DNA of 60,366 bases, taken from positions 1-60,366 of the forward strand of contig NZ_BBIU01000042.1 in the NCBI RefSeq assembly GCF_000730645.1, written 5' to 3'. This DNA comes from Pseudomonas parafulva NBRC 16636 = DSM 17004. Lineage in GTDB: Bacteria; Pseudomonadota; Gammaproteobacteria; Pseudomonadales; Pseudomonadaceae. Shown piece by piece: positions 54,846 to 60,366 of this stretch (positions are counted from its first letter, which is position 1; each line of letters opens with the position of its first letter). A program made the translations under genes and the position numbers. The notes under the pieces were generated by a model, which was given only the letters and a program-made list of their open reading frames with translations, had not been told where the DNA came from and searched no databases.

Positions 54846-54922
54846 GGGCCTATAGCTCAGTTGGTTAGAGCAGAGGACTCATAATCCTTTGGTCCACGGT
54901 TCGAGTCCGTGTGGGCCCACCA
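54846..54922 (+). tRNA. tRNA with CAU anticodon, probably tRNA-Ile2 (lysidine type)
   Basis: A complete 77-nt cloverleaf with encoded CCA: acceptor GGGCCTA/TGGGCCC, D arm GCTC/GAGC, anticodon stem GAGGA/TCCTT with loop CTCATAA and T arm CACGG/CCGTG. The CAU anticodon could be Met or Ile2. C4-G69 and C5-G68 pairs, the G27-U43 pair and the TGGTC variable loop match E. coli tRNA-Ile2 rather than elongator Met, so TilS modification to read AUA is likely. Annotation pipelines often call it tRNA-Met. The 3' half is the probable attachment site of the adjacent element. Confidence 0.85.
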
Positions 54923-54927
54923 TACTC

Positions 54928-54959
54928 AAAGCCGCGCACTGCGCGGCTTTCGTGTTTTT
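54928..54959 (+). terminator. Terminator of the tRNA gene
   Basis: AAAGCCGCGC (54928-54937) pairs with GCGCGGCTTT (54941-54950), followed by CGTGTTTTT. It lies 6 nt after the tRNA. Confidence 0.75.
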
Positions 54960-55048
54960 GGCGGAACCACCTCAGATACAGTCCTATGGTCTAAAGGTAC
55001 AAATTAGGTACAGTGCGGCTTCGCTTGCACGCCTTTGGAGTCCTTCAT

Positions 55049-56140
55049 ATGGCTACAATCGTCAAAACCCCTGCCGGCAGCTGGAAGGCCGTCATCCGCA
55101 AAACCGGATGGCCGACCAATGCCAAAACCTTCCGCACCAAACGCGACGCCGAGGATTGGTCACGACGCACCGAAGACGAGATAGTGCGCGGTGTGTACAT
55201 CCAGCGCAGCGGCTCCGAGCGCATGACGCTTGAAATAGCGCTCAAGCGCTACCTGACCGACATTACACCTACAAAGAAGCCTACGACTCAACGCGGTGAG
55301 ATCTCCAAGGCTAAAAAGCTAACGGAGCATCTGGGCAAGTATTCTCTCGCAGCCCTTTCCGCTGAAACCATTGCCAACTATCGCGACAAGCGCCTTAACG
55401 AGCCAGGCCGCGCAGGCACGACCAGCAACAACACCGTTCGCCTGGAACTGGCTCTACTGAGCCACGTTTTCACGGTCGCGATCCAAGAATGGGGGCTGGG
55501 CCTGACGTTTAACCCCGTGTTGAATATACGCAAGCCAAGCCCCGGGGAGGGTCGCAATCGTAGACTCTCGCCGGATGAGGAACGGCGGCTGTTCGCAGAG
55601 GTGAATCGGCATAGCAATCCAATGCTTGGGTGGATCGTTGGCATCGCTCTGGAAACTGGTATGCGCTCAGGTGAAATCGCGTCGCTACGCAGACCTCAGG
55701 TGGATACAGAGCGACGCATCGTAAGACTCGTTGACACGAAAAATGATGGTTAACGAACTGTGCCACTGAGCAAGCGAGCGACTGCGCTTTTCAAAGCCGC
55801 GATGATGAATCCCGCTCGCCCTAGCGATTGCAATCTGGTGTTTTTTGGTGAACCTGGGAAGGACGGGAAACGTCGCCCCTATGCGTTCACAAAAATCTGG
55901 GGGCTACTGGTCAAGAAACTACAGCTATCCGACTTCAGATTTCACGACTTGAGACATGAGGCGGTAAGCCGCCTTGTGGAGGGCGGTCTCTCCGACCAGG
56001 AGGTATCGAGCATCAGCGGCCACAAATCAATGCAAATGTTGAAAAGATATACGCACTTACGCTCCGAGGATCTAGTTGCCCGACTAGATAGCATGTCAAA
56101 AAGAAAGAAAAGTTTAGCTAAACTCCAAAAGGAGGTTTAG
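55049..56140 (+). pseudogene. Tyrosine-recombinase integrase interrupted by one in-frame TAA
   Basis: Phage/ICE-type site-specific integrase next to the tRNA 3' end. The full frame spans 363 codons; codon 235 (55751-55753) is TAA. Without it, reading continues in the same frame from DTKNDG to RTVPLSKRA. The first part holds the arm/core-binding domains and catalytic Arg in ETGMRSGEI; the second holds HDLRHEA, SGHKS and the nucleophile Tyr in MLKRYTHLR. A single C-to-A change (TCA to TAA) would explain it. The first ATG (55049) follows GGAG. A GTG at 55760 could restart translation, but the fragment lacks Arg I, so the integrase is probably inactive. Confidence 0.85.
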
Positions 56141-56255
56141 CTAAAGTCCTTAGCTCTTTTATCGCGACTCACAAGCTGAAAATAAATTTTAGCCGCTAAA
56201 AAACCACAACTCTGGAAAAGTTTAACTAAAAAACCAAGAGGCACTATAGCTAAAC
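56111..56255. repeat. Cluster of TTTAGCTAAA-type palindromes
   Basis: Perfect TTTAGCTAAA occurs at 56113-56122 and 56136-56145. Variants are TTTAGCCGCTAAA (56188-56200), TTTAACTAAA (56221-56230) and TATAGCTAAA (56245-56254). The first two, with TCC-AAAA-GGA between them, also form one large hairpin over the integrase stop codon. They lie in A/T-rich DNA before the AlpA-like gene and could be binding sites for it or another regulator, or origin-type iterons. Confidence 0.6.
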
Positions 56256-56303
56256 TTTTTCACCGTCAAGTGGAGTTTGAAAAAATACTTTTAAAAATCG
56301 CGC

Positions 56304-56344
56304 TAGGTGTCATAGGATATCCGAAATTAGGCGGAGGACACCTA
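56304..56344 (+). promoter_or_regulatory. Inverted repeat embracing the ribosome site of the AlpA-like gene
   Basis: TAGGTGTC (56304-56311) is perfectly mirrored by GACACCTA (56337-56344), which overlaps the GGAGGA ribosome site and ends 2 bp before the ATG at 56347. It may be an operator for autoregulation or an RNA stem that hides the ribosome site. Region 56141-56346 holds no gene. Confidence 0.45.
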
Positions 56345-56346
56345 AC

Positions 56347-56565
56347 ATGACCACGGAAGAATACATACGCGACTTATTCTCTGGGGCTCCACTTTTGTCC
56401 CTTGAGCAGCTTGCAGAGGTATTACATAGAAGCAAGGACGGCCTGAGAATCAGCCTGAGTGGCGACAATGAGGTATCGAGAAAATTTCTTCCTTGCAAGG
56501 TCAGAATTGGCAGAAGGATTTACTTTAGAACCGCAGATGTAGCCAAGGTTCTCGAGCAGGGCTGA
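56347..56565 (+). CDS. AlpA/excisionase-like helix-turn-helix protein
   Basis: A 72-aa protein with one helix-turn-helix (about 15-35, LLSLEQLAEVLHRSKDGLRI) followed by the beta-hairpin wing IGRRIYFRTADVAKVL. This arrangement is typical of AlpA and Xis/MerR-like regulators that direct excision or control integrase operons. GGAGG precedes the ATG. It leads a three-gene set with the winged-helix protein and TraK-like protein. Function by family resemblance only. Confidence 0.65.
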   Translation: MTTEEYIRDLFSGAPLLSLEQLAEVLHRSKDGLRISLSGDNEVSRKFLPCKVRIGRRIYFRTADVAKVLEQG

Positions 56566-56570
56566 CGACG

Positions 56571-57464
56571 ATGTCTATATCCCTAATTGTAAAAAGGAAG
56601 GTATCCAGTCATTTCACAATTATCCCTAACGATGTAATAAATGACAAAAACCTAAGCTGGAAATCGTTAGGATTATTGGTGAAATTGCTGTCCCTACCCC
56701 CAGGCTGTTCATACCTGACAATGGAATCGCTATCCAAGAAAAATGGCACTGGTGCAGCCGCAACCAGGAGCGGCCTGCATGAGCTTGAGACCGCTGGCTA
56801 TTTGAGCATCGAGCGTACCCATGACTCCCGAGGTCGATTCGCAAAAACGGTGTGGCATATCTCTGACGAACCATCTGAAAGGACCGACTCTGCACCATAT
56901 TGCGAAAATCCAAAGATGGATAATCCGAAGACGGATCAGCCGCATCTGGAGAAACAAGCACATATAAATACTAAACAAACAATAAAACCAAAAAATAAAA
57001 AAACTACTACGTCACTCGACTCAGCCCTAGAGGCCGGGGATCCACCACTGCGGTTGGCGGCATTGGTCTCCGCGGAAACCAGGAGCCAGATTTTCAAGGC
57101 GCTGGAGCTGGTTGCACCCGTGGACCAGCAGCGGATGCTGAACGAGCTCTCAGCTGCCATCAAAGCAGGATCGATCAAAACCACAGCGATAAGGTGGTTC
57201 CACGGAGTGATCAAGCGATATCGAGATGGCAGTTACAACTTCAAGGATCAATCCTCTGCATGGGAGCCAACTAGCGCCGATAACGCGCCCCCAAGGACCC
57301 CGACAGCAACTCCGAGAGAAAGCCCCTCAACTGTCAAGAACGAGGGTCGGTCTACCGTAGGAAAGGAATATTTAAAGAAGTTAAAGATAAATAGGTCTAG
57401 CTCTGGCTTATCACCAGTTCGGATTTTGACAGTTGAGGGGCCAGAGCCTAGCTCTGAGACATAG
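56571..57464 (+). CDS. Winged-helix replication-type protein of a mobile element
   Basis: A 297-aa protein with an N-terminal winged helix (about 10-100, FTIIPNDVINDKNLSWKSLG then LTMESLSKKNGTGAAATRSG), a Lys/Thr-rich linker (about 110-150) and a C-terminal helical region. It resembles HTH proteins of phage or plasmid replication modules (HTH_36-type), which often start replication or act as regulators. It begins 5 bp after the AlpA-like gene with no strong ribosome site, so coupling is likely. GC content is visibly lower than in the core genome. Confidence 0.6.
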   Translation: MSISLIVKRKVSSHFTIIPNDVINDKNLSWKSLGLLVKLLSLPPGCSYLTMESLSKKNGTGAAATRSGLHELETAGYLSIERTHDSRGRFAKTVWHISDEPSERTDSAPYCENPKMDNPKTDQPHLEKQAHINTKQTIKPKNKKTTTSLDSALEAGDPPLRLAALVSAETRSQIFKALELVAPVDQQRMLNELSAAIKAGSIKTTAIRWFHGVIKRYRDGSYNFKDQSSAWEPTSADNAPPRTPTATPRESPSTVKNEGRSTVGKEYLKKLKINRSSSGLSPVRILTVEGPEPSSET

Positions 57465-57481
57465 TCGTCCAGGAGGTTGAA

Positions 57482-57724
57482 ATGAAGCCACTTACTGTAC
57501 GGATCGCGGAACGAGTAGCCGCAACCTATCCGCCCTCAAGCCCTGCTACCAACTTGGCCCAGTTCATCTTGCTACGCGAGGATATTTTGCAAGCGATTGC
57601 AGGTGGTTGGTCTTTGTTAGGAATATGGACGACCTTGCATGATGAGGGATCTATCGACTTTGGCTATCAAGCATTTCGTCGCTACGCCAAGAGATTGCTA
57701 CCCGTACACTGCGGCGTTCAATAG
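57482..57724 (+). CDS. TraK-like relaxosome accessory protein
   Basis: An 80-aa protein with a strong AGGAGGTT ribosome site. Its ordering of motifs, AQFILLREDILQAIAGGWSL then IWTTLHDEGSIDFGYQAFRR, resembles IncP TraK proteins (AFLAVRDEI...ALAAGY...IWEHL...GRI.FSYETFRRHV, from memory). TraK binds next to oriT and shapes the relaxosome. An oriT-like site lies 157 bp downstream, which supports the call. In RP4 traK points away from oriT; here it points toward it. Confidence 0.5.
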   Translation: MKPLTVRIAERVAATYPPSSPATNLAQFILLREDILQAIAGGWSLLGIWTTLHDEGSIDFGYQAFRRYAKRLLPVHCGVQ

Positions 57725-57774
57725 CTATTGCACACCGTTGCTGAGCCGAACAATCGTTGCCCAGGCGTTCAATA
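57713..57774 (+). repeat. Direct repeats GGCGTTCAATA near the predicted oriT
   Basis: GGCGTTCAATA occurs at 57713-57723 (over the TraK-like stop codon) and 57764-57774, 51 bp apart. They lie between the TraK-like gene and the nic site, where TraK-type proteins bind in IncP plasmids. The stretch 57725-57880 has no convincing gene. Confidence 0.45.
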
Positions 57775-57880
57775 CTCGATCACTGCCGTTGTTTCAGCGA
57801 TCACGTCATAGCTGAACGCTGTAGCAACCCTATTGTTTACCCGAGGTCGCTGCTGACACTCATGCCAGCCATACGAATAT

Positions 57881-57928
57881 TCAGGGCAAGACAGGTGAAG
57901 TTAGCTAACCGACAAGTCGGCTATCTAA
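57881..57928 (-). other. Predicted IncP/RP4-type origin of transfer (oriT)
   Basis: On the minus strand a 13-bp imperfect inverted repeat (57901-57913 with 57916-57928; 11 of 13 paired, spacer AA) is followed by CTTCACCTGTCTTGCCCTGA (57900-57881). From memory RP4 has the same order: inverted repeat bound by TraJ, then CTTCACCTATCCTG/CCC with the nic site. By analogy nicking is between 57887 and 57886. Neighbouring TraK-like and TraJ-like genes support it. Adjacent hairpin GCGCCTTCGGCGC (57948-57960) and 57961-58037 may add relaxosome sites. Confidence 0.65.
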
Positions 57929-58037
57929 TTTCACTCTCGCGTATTCGCGCCTTCGGCGCTCAATGCTGTCTTGCTCTGCGAGGCAGTCGCTGCCGCGACT
58001 CTGTGAACACCAAAGAGAGGTCAGACCATGAACCGCA

Positions 58038-58358
58038 ATGAAGCTGAGAGATATACGTAAACACGGAAAGCATTTACGTGTGCCGGTATTACCGAGTGAG
58101 GAGCTAACCATTAAAGAAAACGCATCCAAGGCGAGCCTGACGGTCGCTGAGTACCTGCGGCGGCTGAGCCTTGGCTATGAGATTACAAGCACGCTCGCCT
58201 CTGCGCGGACGCCTCATGGTCGACCATCCTCATTCTCGATTCCAAAGATAAAATCTGCTCCCTGTGCCTCCACGAACATCACGTCCCTGAAGACCCGATG
58301 CGCTCCACATGGAACAAACGTTTTGACATCTGCTTTCCACAGCTCCTCCAACTCGTAA
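58038..58358 (+). pseudogene. TraJ-like relaxosome protein, truncated after about 53 codons
   Basis: The first 53 residues (LRVPVLPSEELTIKENAS, then LTVAEYLRRLSLGYEITS) match the ribbon-helix-helix N-terminus of IncP TraJ and MobC-like proteins, which bind oriT and recruit the relaxase. From about 58196 the frame continues to 58358 but the sequence no longer resembles TraJ; it is antisense to a different, broken gene. So traJ was cut by a deletion or rearrangement. TraJ proteins are about 120 aa. The frame's start is uncertain: ATG 58038 is chosen; ATG 58028 has a better ribosome site but stops after 10 codons. Confidence 0.6.
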
Positions 58359-58429
58359 TCTGGGATTTTTCAAGCTAAGCGCGGTGTTGAAGCCGCATAA
58401 GCCGTCGCTGCCCGGTGAGCATGATTCAT
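58214..58429 (-). pseudogene. Small unknown gene broken by an in-frame TGA
   Basis: On the minus strand, AAAGGAGG is followed 8 bp later by ATG (58429-58427) and 19 codons (MNHAHRAATAYAASTPRLA) to TGA (58372-58370). The same frame then continues for 51 more codons (KIPDYELEELWKADVKTF and on, ending ENEDGRP) to TGA at 58216-58214. The second half looks coding, with mixed acidic and hydrophobic residues. The reading is also open upstream to near 58517. I do not recognise it. It may be the 3' remnant of another gene brought next to traJ. Confidence 0.4.
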
Positions 58430-58525
58430 TAAGCGCTCCTCCTTTGTGAGCCGCTTTGCCCACTTGACCCTACCCCCTGGGATGTAGGTGAACGCAACTG
58501 AATTCTGTATGCCGCTAGGTCAAAC

Positions 58526-58562
58526 GTAAGCGCTCCATGAACCCCACATTCAAAGCGCTTAC
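58526..58562. repeat. IS66 left terminal repeat with subterminal inverted copy
   Basis: GTAAGCGCT (58526-58534) is mirrored by AGCGCTTAC (58554-58562) in a 37-bp stretch. The outer copy is the presumed terminal inverted repeat; the inner one could serve transposase binding or protect against outside transcription. Confidence 0.6.
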
Positions 58563-58610
58563 CTGATCCCCGATGCTGTGCTCCCGATTTCTTTCTGGAG
58601 CTCGCTCACC

Positions 58611-58970
58611 ATGATGCGACCCGACGCCAAAGTCGAAAAAGTTTACCTCTATCCCAAGCCCGTCGACTTCCGAAAGTCCATCGATGGCCTGGCCGCGCTG
58701 GTCGAGCTCGATATCAAAGTGGCGGTGTTCGACCCGGTGCTTTTCGTCTTCCTCAACAAGCCGCGCAACCGCGTGAAGATCTTGTACTGGGAACGCAACG
58801 GCTTCTGCCTCTGGCTCAAACGCTTGGAGTCCGAACGTTTCAAAACCTCGCCCGATGTCACTGACGAAGTCATTGTCCTGACCGTCCAGGAACTGAACTG
58901 GCTACTCGACGGTTTCGATCTATGGCGTAACCGTCCGCATCAGGTTTTGCCCCCTCGCTTCGTTGCCTGA
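58611..58970 (+). CDS. tnpB: IS66 accessory protein TnpB
   Basis: The 119-aa protein of the IS66 Orf2 family has the hallmark VYLYPKPVDFRKSIDGLAAL and LYWERNGFCLW motifs. It is required along with TnpC for transposition in studied IS66 elements. ATG 58611 follows GGAG by 10 bp; the second ATG (58614) is also possible. tnpC starts 18 bp later. Confidence 0.9.
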   Translation: MMRPDAKVEKVYLYPKPVDFRKSIDGLAALVELDIKVAVFDPVLFVFLNKPRNRVKILYWERNGFCLWLKRLESERFKTSPDVTDEVIVLTVQELNWLLDGFDLWRNRPHQVLPPRFVA

Positions 58971-58988
58971 TTCGGTATAATCCGTGGC

Positions 58989-60366
58989 ATGATTTCCATG
59001 CCCGAAGCCCTCCCTGACGATCCTGTTCTGCTCAAGCAATTGCTCGAGCAGATGATCAGCGAGCGCGCATCGGACAAGGGCAAGATCGTTCATCTCGAAG
59101 AGGAAGTTGCGCTGTTGCGCCAGCGCCTGTTCGAGCGCAAGACCGAGCAGACAGGCGATGCGGCGACGCCCCAGTTGCCGCTCTTCGACGAAGCGGAAAG
59201 CCTGGCAGAACCCTTGGATGAGGCCGGCGACGAAGAAGTCGTTGCACCGACCAAGCGCCGTGGTAAACGCAAACCACTGCCGGCTGATTTGCCGCGTATC
59301 GAGGTTGTCCACGAACTGCCCGAGCATGAGCTGACGTGCGCTTGTGGCTGCCGCAAACATGCCATTGGTGAAAAGGTCAGCGAACAGCTTGAAATCGTCC
59401 CGATGCAGATTCGCGTCATCAAACATGTTCGCAAGGTGTATGGCTGCCGCGACTGCGAGTCAGCGCCCGTAACGGCGGACAAGCCTGCCCAAGTGATTGA
59501 GAAAAGTATGGCTAGCCCTAGTGTGCTGGCCATGCTGCTGACCACCAAATACGTAGATGGCCTACCGCTTCATCGCTTCGAAAAAGTGTTGGGGCGTCAC
59601 GGTATCGATATCCCGCGCCAAACCCTGGCACGCTGGGTGATTCAATGCAGCGAGCACTTCCAACCGCTGCTGAATCTGATGCGCGAAAGCCTGTTGAGCG
59701 GTCGGATCATCCACTGTGATGAAACACGTGTGCAGGTGTTGAAGGAGCCTGGCCGTGAGCCCAGTAGCCAATCCTGGATGTGGGTACAAACCGGCGGCCC
59801 ACCTGATCGGCCAGTGATCCTTTTCGACTACGCCACCAGCCGAGCGCAGGAGGTGCCGACGCGCCTGCTGGATGGCTACCGCGGCTATGTCATGACCGAC
59901 GACTACGCCGGTTACAACGCGCTGGCTGCACAGGACGGCGTGGAGCGGTTGGGCTGCTGGGCGCACGCACGCCGCAAGTTCGTCGAAGCGCAGAAAGTGC
60001 AGCCTAAGGGTAAAACCGGGCGCGCAGACATCGCCCTGAATTTGATCAACAAGCTGTATGGCATCGAGCGCGACCTTAAGGACGGCAGCGATGAAGATCG
60101 TAAGGCTGCCCGCATGGAGCGCAGCCTGCCATTGCTGGCTCAGCTGAAAAGCTGGGTAGAGAAAACGCAACTTCAGGTCACGACGCAGAATGCCTTGGGC
60201 AAGGCCATCGGCTACTTGGCCAGCAACTGGAGCAAGTTGGAACGCTACATCGAGCATGGCTGCTTACCGATCGACAACAACGCAGCCGAGCGTGCGATCC
60301 GCCCGTTTGTCATCGGCAGAAAGAACTGGTTGTTCAGTGACACGCCCAGAGGGGCGACGGCCAGTG
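58989..60366 (+). CDS. tnpC: IS66 transposase TnpC (partial, 3' end beyond window)
   Basis: 459 codons are in the window with no stop. Features in order: N-terminal coiled coil (about 15-45, SERASDKGKIVHLEEEVALL), a zinc-finger-like region with CxCGC and CRDC, and the DDE domain with Asp in HCDETR, Asp in MTDDYAGYN and Glu in NNAAERAIRP. All three catalytic residues are present, so the transposase looks intact so far. A start at ATG 58998 would give MPEALPDD; 58989 is the longer choice. Confidence 0.9.
   Translation, partial: MISMPEALPDDPVLLKQLLEQMISERASDKGKIVHLEEEVALLRQRLFERKTEQTGDAATPQLPLFDEAESLAEPLDEAGDEEVVAPTKRRGKRKPLPADLPRIEVVHELPEHELTCACGCRKHAIGEKVSEQLEIVPMQIRVIKHVRKVYGCRDCESAPVTADKPAQVIEKSMASPSVLAMLLTTKYVDGLPLHRFEKVLGRHGIDIPRQTLARWVIQCSEHFQPLLNLMRESLLSGRIIHCDETRVQVLKEPGREPSSQSWMWVQTGGPPDRPVILFDYATSRAQEVPTRLLDGYRGYVMTDDYAGYNALAAQDGVERLGCWAHARRKFVEAQKVQPKGKTGRADIALNLINKLYGIERDLKDGSDEDRKAARMERSLPLLAQLKSWVEKTQLQVTTQNALGKAIGYLASNWSKLERYIEHGCLPIDNNAAERAIRPFVIGRKNWLFSDTPRGATAS

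Larger units (their letters stand above)
58526..60366 (+). mobile_element. IS66-family insertion sequence, left part (right end outside window)
   Basis: The left end begins GTAAGCGCTCCATG at 58526, the 5'-GTAAGCG start typical of IS66 elements. It encodes TnpB and a partial TnpC. No tnpA is present between the end and tnpB (only 85 bp). GGTCAAAC (58518-58525) would be the 8-bp target duplication to look for at the right end. Confidence 0.85.

Noticed and set aside
54928..54959. Hairpin after the tRNA as an attachment-site repeat
   Set aside because: It is explained as a terminator; an attachment site would more likely be the tRNA 3' end, and no second copy of that was seen in the window.
57757..58041. 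94-codon plus-strand open frame across the oriT region
   Set aside because: Covers inverted and direct repeats, lacks a ribosome site and has Cys/Arg-rich random composition.
58197..58358. C-terminal half of the traJ-like frame as genuine protein
   Set aside because: It does not resemble TraJ and is antisense to another coding-looking frame; the similarity stops at about codon 53.

Overview
The window is chromosomal DNA of a fluorescent pseudomonad, most probably the Pseudomonas putida group. The evidence is the gene order (tyrS-M23-anmK, erpA, argC, coq7, vfr, trpGDC, estP, trpE-gph-rpe, agt-type ABC operon, amgK-murU, lptD-surA-pdxA-ksgA-apaGH, prkA-yeaH-spoVR, cca, folK-folB, plsY, tsaD, rpsU-dnaG-rpoD, tRNA), GC-rich codon use and close protein resemblance. 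This is from memory of the families; no database search was run.

Layout. 1-223: promoter and leader of a transcript leaving the window leftward, very probably an rRNA operon, followed by the tyrS terminator. 224-9.3 kb: tyrS, cell-wall genes (M23 peptidase, anmK), Fe-S and arginine genes (erpA, argC), hemJ and the ubiquinone gene coq7. 9.4-19.3 kb: vfr and the split tryptophan genes. trpGDC and trpE each follow a copy of the same attenuator, whose leader peptide ends in Arg-Trp-Arg-Trp-Arg-Ala; the trpE copy is the in-frame 3' end of gph. 19.4-26.8 kb: an ABC importer with a two-component system of AgtSR type. 26.9-30.4 kb: a DUF3530 protein, a TerB/DnaJ protein and the peptidoglycan recycling pair murU-amgK. 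30.5-38.1 kb: the tightly packed lptD-surA-pdxA-ksgA-apaG-apaH-glpE run. 38.4-43.3 kb: the stationary-phase trio prkA-yeaH-spoVR. 43.4-54.9 kb: housekeeping genes up to rpoD, a large GGDEF/EAL protein and a CAU-anticodon tRNA that looks like tRNA-Ile2.

54.9 kb to the end is foreign: a decaying integrative mobilizable element beside the tRNA 3' end. It has a tyrosine integrase with one in-frame TAA, a set of TTTAGCTAAA palindromes, an AlpA-like regulator, a winged-helix protein, a TraK-like protein, a predicted IncP/RP4-type oriT and a truncated TraJ-like relaxosome gene. Next come a small broken gene on the other strand and an IS66-family element that runs off the right edge. No relaxase gene is in the window. 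The oriT and the attenuator pair are the two most interesting observations.

No CRISPR array, restriction system or recognisable defence cassette was seen.
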